Positions 52,198 to 60,094 of a stretch of DNA of 64,000 nucleotides are shown here, piece by piece. The notes beneath the pieces are model-generated. The model did not search any database. It saw only the letters and a program-made list of their open reading frames with translations, and was not told the DNA's origin. Source of the stretch: Pigmentiphaga humi. Its GTDB lineage: Bacteria > Pseudomonadota > Gammaproteobacteria > Burkholderiales > Burkholderiaceae_B. Location of the stretch: contig NZ_UWPJ01000029.1 of NCBI RefSeq assembly GCF_900606115.1, forward strand, positions 1 to 64,000, written 5' to 3'. The position numbers and the translations under genes were made by a program. Each line of letters begins with the position of its first letter. Position 1 is the stretch's first letter.

Positions 52198-53538
52198 ATG
52201 AGCCGACACCCTTCGCCCCTGCTGCTTTCCTACCACGCCGCCACGGAGCTGTTCCGCGCCGGCGAGGATACCCCTCGCGACTTCCTGGAGCGGTCCATTG
52301 AACGCCTGGAGGCGGTGGAGGGTACGACGCGTGCGTTTGCCGCCCTGTCGATCGAGCGCGCACGCGTGGCCGCGGACGCCGCCACCCAACGCTGGCGCGA
52401 AGGGCGTCCGCTGTCGCCCATCGACGGCATGCCGATCGGTATCAAAGACGTCATCGAAACCTTCGATATGCCCACCGGCCTGGGCTCGCCGACCAGCGAA
52501 CGCTACCGCGCTCCGCGCGATGCCGCCTGCGTCTTCGCCTTGCGCGAAGCCGGCGCCGCCATCGTCGGCAAGACCAAGACCACCGAATTCGCCAGCACCT
52601 TTCCCACCGACACCCGGCACCCGCTCGAACCGTCCCGCACGCCGGGGGGGTCGAGTTCGGGCTCCGCCGCCGCAGTCGGGGGCGGCGTGCTGCCGGCCGC
52701 GCTCGGCACGCAGGTCATCGGGTCGGTCCTGCGCCCGGCGGCCTACTGCGGCGCCTTCGGCTTCAAGCCCACCTTCGGCGCGATCAACCGGGGCGGCAGT
52801 CACGACTTTCAAAGCCAGAGCTGCATAGGCGCGATAGGCGCGAGCCTGGCGGATCTATGGCACACGGTATTCGGCATCGCCTTGCGCGCTGGTGGCGACC
52901 CGGGGCATCCAGGGCTGTTCGGCGATGCCGAACCCCCCAAGCCCTCGCGCCCGTCCCGCCTGATCGTTCTGCGCATGCCCGACTGGGAAACCGTGCCCGC
53001 CGACGTGAACCGGCAGTTCGAGTCCCTGCTGTCGGCCTGCAGCGCGGCCGGCGTGCAGTTGCTGACCGGCGCCGCCCATGCGGGCGTCGCGGCGTTCGAA
53101 CAGGCGGCGCTGGACATGCAGGCGCTGTCGTTCGAACTCGTCGGCTATGAATCGCTGTGGCCGCTCAAGACCGCTGCCTATCACGATGCCTGGGGCCTGA
53201 CCCAACGCATGCACGACCGCATCGCGCAATCGTCGGCCCTGGGCCGGGAAGGATATCGAGCACTGCTGAACCGCCGCGCCGCGCTGCGCGCCCAGTTCGA
53301 AGCGCTCGTGGCGGACACGGACGGCATCATCACCCTCACCACCCCCTGCGCCGCTCCCATAGGCCTGTCCAACACCGGCAACAGCAAGTTCACCGTCCAG
53401 GCCTCGCTACTCGGCGCACCCGCGATCACCGTGCCCATGCTCGAAGACGGCGGCATGCCCGTAGGCCTGCAGCTCATAGGCGGCCAACACCGCGATGAAG
53501 CGCTGTTCCGCACGGCAGGGTGGATAGCTGGCTTGTAA
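52198..53538 (+). CDS. Amidase-signature family hydrolase
   Basis: A 446-residue hydrolase of amides or related C-N bonds. The catalytic Lys is in GMPIGIKDVIETFDMP, the nucleophile region is TPGGSSSGSAAAVGGG, and the cis-Ser is in TQVIGSVLRPAAYCGAFGFKP (usually TDTGGSIR). The aromatic-rich C-terminal region ends LGAPAITVPMLEDGGMPVGLQLIGG. Substitutions around TQVIGS suggest an altered substrate pocket. It is co-transcribed with the Bug receptor. Confidence 0.88.
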   Translation: MSRHPSPLLLSYHAATELFRAGEDTPRDFLERSIERLEAVEGTTRAFAALSIERARVAADAATQRWREGRPLSPIDGMPIGIKDVIETFDMPTGLGSPTSERYRAPRDAACVFALREAGAAIVGKTKTTEFASTFPTDTRHPLEPSRTPGGSSSGSAAAVGGGVLPAALGTQVIGSVLRPAAYCGAFGFKPTFGAINRGGSHDFQSQSCIGAIGASLADLWHTVFGIALRAGGDPGHPGLFGDAEPPKPSRPSRLIVLRMPDWETVPADVNRQFESLLSACSAAGVQLLTGAAHAGVAAFEQAALDMQALSFELVGYESLWPLKTAAYHDAWGLTQRMHDRIAQSSALGREGYRALLNRRAALRAQFEALVADTDGIITLTTPCAAPIGLSNTGNSKFTVQASLLGAPAITVPMLEDGGMPVGLQLIGGQHRDEALFRTAGWIAGL

Positions 53539-53605
53539 CCCGATTTAACCAGGTCTGGATAGCAAGGGAATACTATAGAAACCTTCGCAGGAGACGGAGG
53601 CGGCG

Positions 53606-54142
53606 ATGGACGGCACGGCAGGGGTGGAAGTGTGGACGGTGGGGCATTCCACGCATCCCATGCAAGCGTTCCTGGCGCTCCTGGCTTCCCATGGCATAGA
53701 GGCGCTGGCCGATGTGCGGCGGCATGCAGGCTCGCGCAAATATCCCCACTTCAATCCCGATGCGCTGCGCCTCACCCTGGCGCAGGCCGGCGTGGAATAT
53801 GTGCCGCTACCGGAACTCGGCGGGCGCCGGCGCCCCCGCGCGGACTCCCGTAACATCGTCTGGCGGAACGCGTCCTTCCGCGGCTATGCCGACTACATGG
53901 AGACCGAGGCTTTCCACGCGGGTATCGAACGCCTGCTGGCGCTGGCCCGCCGCCGGCGCACGGCCGTCATGTGCGCGGAAGCGGTGTGGTGGCGATGCCA
54001 CCGCTCGCTGATCGCCGACTACCTGAAAGCGCGTGGGGTGTGCGTGCGGCATATCCTCGGCAGCGGAAAAAGCGAAGTCCATCCCTTCACGTCGGCGGCG
54101 CGCCTGGAGAACGGCGCATTGACGTACTCGCCGGAGGCATGA
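53606..54142 (+). CDS. DUF488-family protein
   Basis: A 178-residue cytoplasmic protein of the widely conserved DUF488 family, of unknown biochemical function. It has the typical start WTVGHSTHPMQAFLALLASHGIEALADVRRHAGSRKYPHF and the Cys-rich MCAEAVWWRCHRSLIADYL. A GGAGG Shine-Dalgarno precedes the ATG. It may be paired with the small gene 33 bases downstream. Confidence 0.85.
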   Translation: MDGTAGVEVWTVGHSTHPMQAFLALLASHGIEALADVRRHAGSRKYPHFNPDALRLTLAQAGVEYVPLPELGGRRRPRADSRNIVWRNASFRGYADYMETEAFHAGIERLLALARRRRTAVMCAEAVWWRCHRSLIADYLKARGVCVRHILGSGKSEVHPFTSAARLENGALTYSPEA

Positions 54143-54175
54143 CCCGCCCGCGTTCACACACAGGAGACAACCGCC

Positions 54176-54391
54176 ATGGCGGACCGATTCAAAGTGGGCG
54201 ACCACGTCGCCTGGAACTCCGAGGCAGGCGTCGTCGGCGGCACGATCATCCGCGTGCACACGAAGGACTTCGACTACAAGGGACACACGCACCGCGCCAG
54301 CGAGGAAGACCCGCAGTACGAAATCAAGAGCGACAAAACGAGCCACATCGCGGCGCACAAGGGCTCGGCGCTGAGGAAGGCGAAGCGCTGA
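54176..54391 (+). CDS. DUF2945 (HVA1/Tudor-like) small protein
   Basis: A 71-residue basic protein with the family motifs KVGDHVAWNSEAGVVGGTI and DPQYEIKSDKTSHIAAHKGSALRK. Tudor-like folds can bind proteins or nucleic acids; the bacterial role is unknown. A GGAGA Shine-Dalgarno supports the start. It ends 11 bases from the convergent Bug gene. Confidence 0.85.
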   Translation: MADRFKVGDHVAWNSEAGVVGGTIIRVHTKDFDYKGHTHRASEEDPQYEIKSDKTSHIAAHKGSALRKAKR

Positions 54392-54402
54392 CGTCGAATC
54401 GG

Positions 54403-55359
54403 TCAGTTCTGCTGGATGTGCTGCCTTTCGATCAAGGGGATATACCGAGCCAGTTCGCGATCCAGGCGCCGGGTGACGGCCTGCCCGTCGCCGCTGGCAT
54501 TTTCGTAGCCGACCCCTGTAATGCGCTGTTGAATCGCCGATGATCCCACTACCTGTGCGAGCGCCTTTTCCAGCTTCGACCGTGTCTTGGCCGACATACC
54601 CGGCAAGGCATAGACCGCCAGCAAACCATCTACGCGCAGATCGGCAGGCCCTCCTGCTTCGGCAACGGTCGGCACGTCGGGAAGCGGCGTAATGCGGCGC
54701 TCGCCGCCCGTGGCGATCACCTTGACTTTGCCCGTTTCCATGAAGGATCGGCCGGATGCGAAGGTGGACCATCCCAGCTGTATGCGCCCCGACGCCATGT
54801 CGGCCAGCATGGTCTGGGAGCTTTTGTACGGAACCATGATCATGTCGGTGCCCGTACTTTCCTTGAAGGCTTCCATGCCCAGGTGCCCGGGATGGCCCAC
54901 CCCCAATGGCGAGCCGTAGGAGAGCTTGCCGGGATGGGCCTTGGCATAGGCGATCAACTCGGACACCGAATTGATGTTTAGCGAGGTGTTGATGAACAAG
55001 CTGAACGGCGTGTCCGCCACCATGCTCAATGGTACGAAGCTCTTCGCGCTGTAGGTGAGGTTCCGCAGCAGCGCGGGATTGACGGTGAGCATGGTGCTGT
55101 CAAGAAAGGCGATCGTGTTTTCCGGCGGCGATTTCTCCAGAAATTGGATGCCGACGATACCGTTGCCGCCCGGTTTGTTGACCACGACGAAGTGGTCGCC
55201 GAGTTGTTTTTCCAGTTCGTCGGCGAGTGCGCGCGCCAGGACGTCGGGCCCGGACCCGGCGCTGAACGGAGCAACCAGCGTGTAGCTTTCCGCTGCCGCC
55301 GTGGCGCTGGCTGCCACGCCCATGCAGAGGATGAGGGTCGAGATAGTGCGTTTCAACAT
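54403..55359 (-). CDS. Bug-type tripartite tricarboxylate transporter receptor
   Basis: A 318-residue receptor with leader MLKRTISTLILCMGVAASAT, then SYTLVAPFSAGSGPDVLARA, VNKPGGNGIVGIQFL and a family-typical core. The canonical YPxRPI opening is shortened, and the DGYTLL motif is absent (ENTIAFLDST stands there), so this is the most divergent Bug of the window. It follows the CocE hydrolase by 43 bases. Confidence 0.85.
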   Translation of the reverse strand: MLKRTISTLILCMGVAASATAAAESYTLVAPFSAGSGPDVLARALADELEKQLGDHFVVVNKPGGNGIVGIQFLEKSPPENTIAFLDSTMLTVNPALLRNLTYSAKSFVPLSMVADTPFSLFINTSLNINSVSELIAYAKAHPGKLSYGSPLGVGHPGHLGMEAFKESTGTDMIMVPYKSSQTMLADMASGRIQLGWSTFASGRSFMETGKVKVIATGGERRITPLPDVPTVAEAGGPADLRVDGLLAVYALPGMSAKTRSKLEKALAQVVGSSAIQQRITGVGYENASGDGQAVTRRLDRELARYIPLIERQHIQQN

Positions 55360-55402
55360 GGAGTCTCCAGAATTCGCGCGGCTGGCTATCGGGCCGCCGT
55401 GT

Positions 55403-57112
55403 CTAGTTGAGCGCCGTTCTTGACGGCGCGCGCGGAATGACGGGAATAAGCAGGTGGGAATCGCGGGCGCAACCCGCATGAATGACGTGAGGTCCCTGGT
55501 TGCGCAGCTCGTCGTGAACCTGCCCATGGCGGACGCCGGGGTAAACGTAGATGTCCTGGCCCTGGATGACGAGCTGCAGTTGTTCCCCGGCCTCGTAAAC
55601 GGTGGACGACGGCCAGAGCTCGATGTCCAGAGGCACCACTTCCCCGGGTTGCAGCAATTGCTCGGCGTCGTGGCTATGCCAGGGCTGTTCAGGGGAGGAT
55701 CGCCGGGTGTCGAGCTTGCGGTGACTGGCACGCAGCCAGCCCAGCGCGACCGGGCCGTCGTCGTATTCAGCCATGAACGCTAGCCCGATTTTCTGTCCGT
55801 TCGCGTCCAGTTTCCTGACCCCGACAAAGACATCGGCATCCGTGCTGTCCGGACTTTGCAGCCAGATACGCAGCTTCATATTGCCGGTGACTTCGGTCCG
55901 CTCGGTGAACGTATACGTGAAGCTCAGCTCGCCGTTGGCCGAGTCGTACGGAGCCGTCGCAACCTCGGTTGGCGGGACATCGCCAAGCTTCCGCCGGGAA
56001 GCGTCCAGCCATAGCGGCCGCAACTGCCGGTCCGGCAACGGCCAGTCGGCTGCCGGCAGATACTCGCCCACATAATATTTCTCGCGGGCCTCGTACAGGA
56101 CACGAGGCCAGCCCAGCACCTGGTCGTCGCTGTTCTTCAGAAAGTGATCGAAGAACTTGCGCAGCTTCTCACGACTGGATTCCTGATAGTAGTACTGCCA
56201 TTTCTTTCGTCCGTGAATCTCCAGCCATTTGTGTTCGGACGCGATCTGCTTATAGCCTTCCACGCTTCCGCGCAAATGCAGACCCTGATCGCCCCAACCG
56301 GCGACGATATACACGGGCGCCGTGATGGCTGAAAGATTCGCGCTCTTGGATCGCCAGTAGGCGTTGTCCAGCGGAAATTCCTTGGCCATCTCCACGAATT
56401 CTTCTGAACGTGTCAACGAAAAGCTCGTCGACCATTGCGCCCAGCGAACCATGTTGGTTTCCGGAATCCCGCCGTGATAGGCGCGCTCTCGATAGCAATC
56501 GGTCCAGCCTTCCCAGGGGTTGAACGCGGCCAGATGGGGCGGATTGGTGGCCGCGATGCGCCATTGCACGATGGAAAGATAGGAAACGCCGGACATGCCC
56601 ACCTTGCCCGTGCTCCATGGCTGCGCCGCGCACCATTCGATCAGGTCGTGCCCATCTTGCGCCTCCTGCTCGCTCCATATGGTCATGTCGCCTTCCGAGT
56701 ACCAGGATCCGCGCGCGTCGGCATTCACCACGGCATAGCCGTGCCGGCAGAAATAATCGGGATCGGGGCCTTCCCAAACCGCGTACTTGGAGACCCAGCC
56801 CTCCGGCACGCCGCTTCCGCCGTTAAGCAGGAATTTCTTCAAGCCATGCTTGCCGTAAGGGCTGAACGTCAGAATGACGGGAAAAGGTCCATTCCCCTTG
56901 GGACGAATGATGTCCACATACAGCCTGATCCCGTCGCGCATCGCCACGGCGACGTCGCGCTCGACATGGAAGCGCTCGTCTTCCTCGACGCGGTGTCCGA
57001 AACCGGGATGCTTGCCTTCGGATGGGTGGGTAACGGCTTGGCGCCAGCGCGTAGATTGATGCTCGATAGTCAAATTCGCCTCCTCGTGCGCCGCGCTGGA
57101 ACATGCGTCCAT
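55403..57112 (-). CDS. CocE/NonD-family alpha/beta hydrolase
   Basis: Cleaves ester or amide bonds; relatives include cocaine esterase and X-Pro dipeptidyl peptidase. The 569-residue product has the alpha/beta core with GDMTIWSEQEAQDGHDLIEWC, the nucleophile elbow VGMSGVSYLSIVQW and a C-terminal jelly-roll domain. Two starts compete: the ATG at 57112, and a TTG at 57073 with a strong GAGGAGG Shine-Dalgarno six bases upstream; the latter is well supported. No leader is seen, so it is probably cytoplasmic. Confidence 0.85.
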   Translation of the reverse strand: MDACSSAAHEEANLTIEHQSTRWRQAVTHPSEGKHPGFGHRVEEDERFHVERDVAVAMRDGIRLYVDIIRPKGNGPFPVILTFSPYGKHGLKKFLLNGGSGVPEGWVSKYAVWEGPDPDYFCRHGYAVVNADARGSWYSEGDMTIWSEQEAQDGHDLIEWCAAQPWSTGKVGMSGVSYLSIVQWRIAATNPPHLAAFNPWEGWTDCYRERAYHGGIPETNMVRWAQWSTSFSLTRSEEFVEMAKEFPLDNAYWRSKSANLSAITAPVYIVAGWGDQGLHLRGSVEGYKQIASEHKWLEIHGRKKWQYYYQESSREKLRKFFDHFLKNSDDQVLGWPRVLYEAREKYYVGEYLPAADWPLPDRQLRPLWLDASRRKLGDVPPTEVATAPYDSANGELSFTYTFTERTEVTGNMKLRIWLQSPDSTDADVFVGVRKLDANGQKIGLAFMAEYDDGPVALGWLRASHRKLDTRRSSPEQPWHSHDAEQLLQPGEVVPLDIELWPSSTVYEAGEQLQLVIQGQDIYVYPGVRHGQVHDELRNQGPHVIHAGCARDSHLLIPVIPRAPSRTALN

Positions 57113-57205
57113 GCGGCGGTTGCAGGAGGAATTCGAACAGATGGGGCGGCGCCGGGTAAGATGCCAAATGCATCATGCCGATGAATAACTGGAATCCCTG
57201 CCGGC

Positions 57206-58126
57206 TCAGGGGCGCGTGCTCGGTGGTAGGAGCGACGCGATCAGCCGCTCGAAAATGGTCAGCAAATGAGAGGCGGCAGGCGTGGGATCGAGGCCCCTGC
57301 GCCGCATCACGCAGATGTCGGTGTGCTGCAGCCTATCCCTGACCGGCACCGCGATCAGATGATGGCGCCCTAGCATCGAATCCACCCATACCTTGGGCAG
57401 CATCATCAAATGATCGCCGGTCATCAGCAGACTCAGGAATGCCGGCGGGTACTCGCATCGGATCGTCTTTGCGGGGGCGGGCAGGTTGGCGGATTGAAAC
57501 GATTCCACCGGCGCTGCCAGATCGAGATCCGTCGCTCCGCCCACTAACCAGCTCGCATCGATCAAGTCCTCCAGGCGCGTGCAGCGGGCGAGCGGGTGGC
57601 CGGGACGGCACACCACCACGTGGGGCTGGCAGAAAAGGGGCTGCAGGGTGAAATCCCCGTCCAGCGGCTGGGCGGGGCGGGGGCCGATCCCGAAGTCCAG
57701 GCGCCCGTCCCGCAGCTCCGGGTACATGACCACCAGCGAGCCGCCGACGATTCTCAGCTTCGTGTCCGGAAACCTGGCCTGGAATTGCTCGACGGCAGCA
57801 GGAAGAAACAACAGCGACGCCGTCGCCGACACCCCGATGGCGACTTGCCCTCCGCCCAGGCCCTTCAAATGCCGAATATCTTCCGCGCCGCGCTGAAGAT
57901 CCATCGTGACGGCTTTCGCCCGCGAGTAATAGGCCTTGCCGTAGACGGTCAGCTCAAGTCCGCGGGGGAGCCGGTGGAAAAGCTCGACCTCGAGCGTCCG
58001 TTCGAGATGCTGGATGCTCTTGGTGAGCGCGGACTGGTTCAACCGCAGCCTACGCGCCGCGGCGCGGATGCTGCCTTCCTCGACGGTGGCAACGAAATCG
58101 CGCAAATTGGTGAGCTTGATGGCCAT
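57206..58126 (-). CDS. LysR-family transcriptional regulator
   Basis: A 306-residue regulator with HTH KLTNLRDFVATVEEGSIRAAARRLRLNQSALTKSIQHLE and the effector domain VAIGVSATASLLFLPAAVEQF, DGRLDFGIGPRP and PKVWVDSMLGRHHLIAVPV. It resembles TsaR-type regulators of sulfonate or aromatic breakdown. It precedes the CocE gene in the same direction by 93 bases, so it likely controls it. Confidence 0.88.
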   Translation of the reverse strand: MAIKLTNLRDFVATVEEGSIRAAARRLRLNQSALTKSIQHLERTLEVELFHRLPRGLELTVYGKAYYSRAKAVTMDLQRGAEDIRHLKGLGGGQVAIGVSATASLLFLPAAVEQFQARFPDTKLRIVGGSLVVMYPELRDGRLDFGIGPRPAQPLDGDFTLQPLFCQPHVVVCRPGHPLARCTRLEDLIDASWLVGGATDLDLAAPVESFQSANLPAPAKTIRCEYPPAFLSLLMTGDHLMMLPKVWVDSMLGRHHLIAVPVRDRLQHTDICVMRRRGLDPTPAASHLLTIFERLIASLLPPSTRP

Positions 58127-58236
58127 GAAAGTACAGGAACTGTGCGACGGTCGGATTTTCGGCCCGTGCCGGTTTCGACGCCAGCGGCTTTTTGCCAGCG
58201 GGGCGGAACACCTTGCGAAAGGTCGCCTGAGCGCAT

Positions 58237-58265
58237 TTGCGGGCGTCCGAAATCGGGCTTAGAAT
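58237..58265 (+). promoter_or_regulatory. Sigma-70 promoter of tRNA-Gly
   Basis: TTGCGG (58237-58242) and TAGAAT (58260-58265) are separated by exactly 17 bases and lie 60 bases before the mature tRNA. Both hexamers differ from the consensus at few positions. Confidence 0.6.
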
Positions 58266-58324
58266 TGCACTCCTGCCGCCAAGCGGCAGTGCCTTTCGTC
58301 CGGGCGTTCAGTCCGGGCACCAAG

Positions 58325-58398
58325 GCGGGTGTAGTTCAATGGTAGAACGGCAGCTTCCCAAGCTTCATACGAGGGTTCGATTCCCTTCACCCGCTCCA
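58325..58398 (+). tRNA. tRNA-Gly (anticodon CCC)
   Basis: A 74-base cloverleaf with acceptor GCGGGTG/CACCCGC, D-loop AATGGTA, anticodon loop TTCCCAA (anticodon CCC), T arm GAGGG-TTCGATT-CCCTT and encoded CCA. One anticodon-stem pair (GCAGC against GCTTC) is a C-T mismatch, so that stem is weaker than usual. Its 3' half is the integration site of the accessory element that follows. Confidence 0.93.
58376..58398 (+). other. Presumed attachment (att) site in the tRNA-Gly 3' end
   Basis: The last 23 bases of the tRNA gene are the usual crossover target of P4-type integrases. The island's integrase remnant begins about 240 bases downstream. The matching direct repeat at the far end of the island would lie beyond the window. 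Confidence 0.5.
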
Positions 58399-58638
58399 AG
58401 TGATTCTCCACACCCCATGTGTGAGTTTGGGAAGCTCCCTAAGTCCTTGAGATTCCAGGGAATTTTTGGTATGGGCTTCGCTGGCAATCAGTAAAACCTG
58501 CCCGCAGCTTACCCAATCAAGTACATTTTTCGGGCCAACAATGCGGTATCCGACACACCGCATTGATGAGACCTGAAGGTCGGCGCTGAAGCAGCCGCGG
58601 CTCCTGTCCTATCTAATCTGGGAGTTTGGAGTTGGAGC

Positions 58639-59660
58639 ATAGCGCTCACTGATCTGCATGTTCGCAACGCGAAGGCAACGGGCAAGAACTACACCCTGGG
58701 TGACTACGATGGCCTGTCGCTCTTCGTCTCGCCCAAGGGCAGCAAGGCGTGGCACTTCCGCTACCACGGGCTGGGAAAACAGTCGCGGATGTCTCTGGGC
58801 ATGTATCCCGAACTGGGCTTGCGTGATGCTCGGGCCATGCGGGACGAAGCGCGAACGCTGATTGCCAAGGGCATCAACCCGAGAATCGCGCGCAAGCAGA
58901 AGCAGCAGGCCGCTCGGCTGGCGGGTGAGCACACCTTTATCACGGTGTACGAAAAGTGGCTGGCCTACCGAGCGCTGGCGCTGGAGGAAGGACGACAGAG
59001 CACGCTGGCGCAGATCCGGCGGGTGTTCAAGAAGGATGTCATCCCGCCGCTACGGCGAATGACCATTCACGAGATCACGCGGCATCACCTGCTGGAAGTG
59101 GTCGGGCGGATCGAAAAGCAGGGTTTGTTGTCGGTGGCCGAGAAGGTTCGCACCTGGTTCCGGCAGTTGTTCGGATATGCCATGGTGATCGTGCCGGACA
59201 TGGAGAACAACCCTGCACGGGATCTGCATGTGGTCGCCGTGCCCTTGCCACCGGTTCGGCACAACCCATTTTTGCGAATGGAGGAAATACCTTCGTTCTT
59301 GCTAGTCTTGCGTACCTACCAGGGAAGCCAGGTGACGCAGTTAGCCGTCCGCCTGCTGCTGCTCACCGGAGTACGCACGGGCGAACTGTGACTTGCCACG
59401 CCAGCCCAGTTCGATCTGGAGCGAGGGCTATGGATCATCCCTGCGGCGTCACTCAAACAGCGCATGATGTTGACCCGTAAACAGCGCAAGCGTGTAAATG
59501 ACATATCCAAAGGCATGGGTGGATGCTCAGCATGTCACATGCAGACCCGAATCGCATCAGGGCTACCTACAACCATGCGCAGTATGTGGAGCAGCGACGC
59601 GTGATGATGCAGGACTGGGCGAACCGGCTGGACTTGCCGGCACTGGGTGCAGTAGAGATT
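58639..59660 (+). pseudogene. P4-type tyrosine recombinase (integrase) remnant
   Basis: The N-terminal DUF4102 region (ALTDLHVRNAKATGKNYTLGDYDG, continuing SLFVSPKGSKAWHFRY) and the core-binding domain read cleanly from 58642 to 59391. The expected initiator is ATA (58639-58641). At 59389-59391 the catalytic-Arg segment VRLLLLTGVRTGEL is cut by TGA where CGA (Arg) is expected. The same frame then reads LATPAQFDLERGLWIIPAAS before the match ends. The middle of the catalytic domain is deleted, and the C-terminal piece (HADPNRIRATYNHAQYVEQR, MMQDWANRLDL) resumes in another frame around 59523. At least three lesions make this element non-functional. Confidence 0.85.
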
Positions 59661-60094
59661 GCAAGCCGGCATTTGATCGTGCATCTGCAGGGGCTACCGG
59701 GGACTCCTTGGCCACGCGATCACAATCAAGCAGCATCCGGAGCAAGGGTACATACGCCCTACTTCGAGATAGCTTGCGCTGCGGCAGTCATTTCTCCCAC
59801 CAAGGAGGCCGAGGCAATCCACTGCCCGAAGTATTCACAGCATGGTCGAAGCAACCCGCTAGAGGGTCAGGATGCAGCAGACCTACTTGGTGCCATGAAC
59901 GGCAGCTAGGCAGCGTTTGCAGCCCTTCGCTGCCTAGGCTGCTACACACCTTGTCCGCCACCTTTCGGTCATTCGTTGAGGCCGTTGAGCTCTAATCAGA
60001 TCACTGGTTTCCCATGCATTGACATTGCACTTGATTGACGCACCGCGTGGCAATGTGGCCCAACGCCTCAAATAAAGATTGCCCCGATCAGTTG
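59661..60094. other. Noncoding island segment with a hairpin
   Basis: No supported gene. The stretch may contain debris of the decayed integrase end. CTAGGCAGCG (59906-59915) and CGCTGCCTAG (59928-59937) form a 10-bp stem with a 12-base loop, lying downstream of the CBASS operon on the minus strand; without a T-run, termination is only possible. Confidence 0.4.

Noticed and set aside
59523-59909. An independent small gene downstream of the integrase
   Set aside because: Its N-terminal part is the displaced C-terminus of the integrase, and the remainder has no recognisable signature.
58399-60094. A complete prophage or integrated plasmid
   Set aside because: Only an integrase remnant is present; no structural, replication or conjugation genes are seen.
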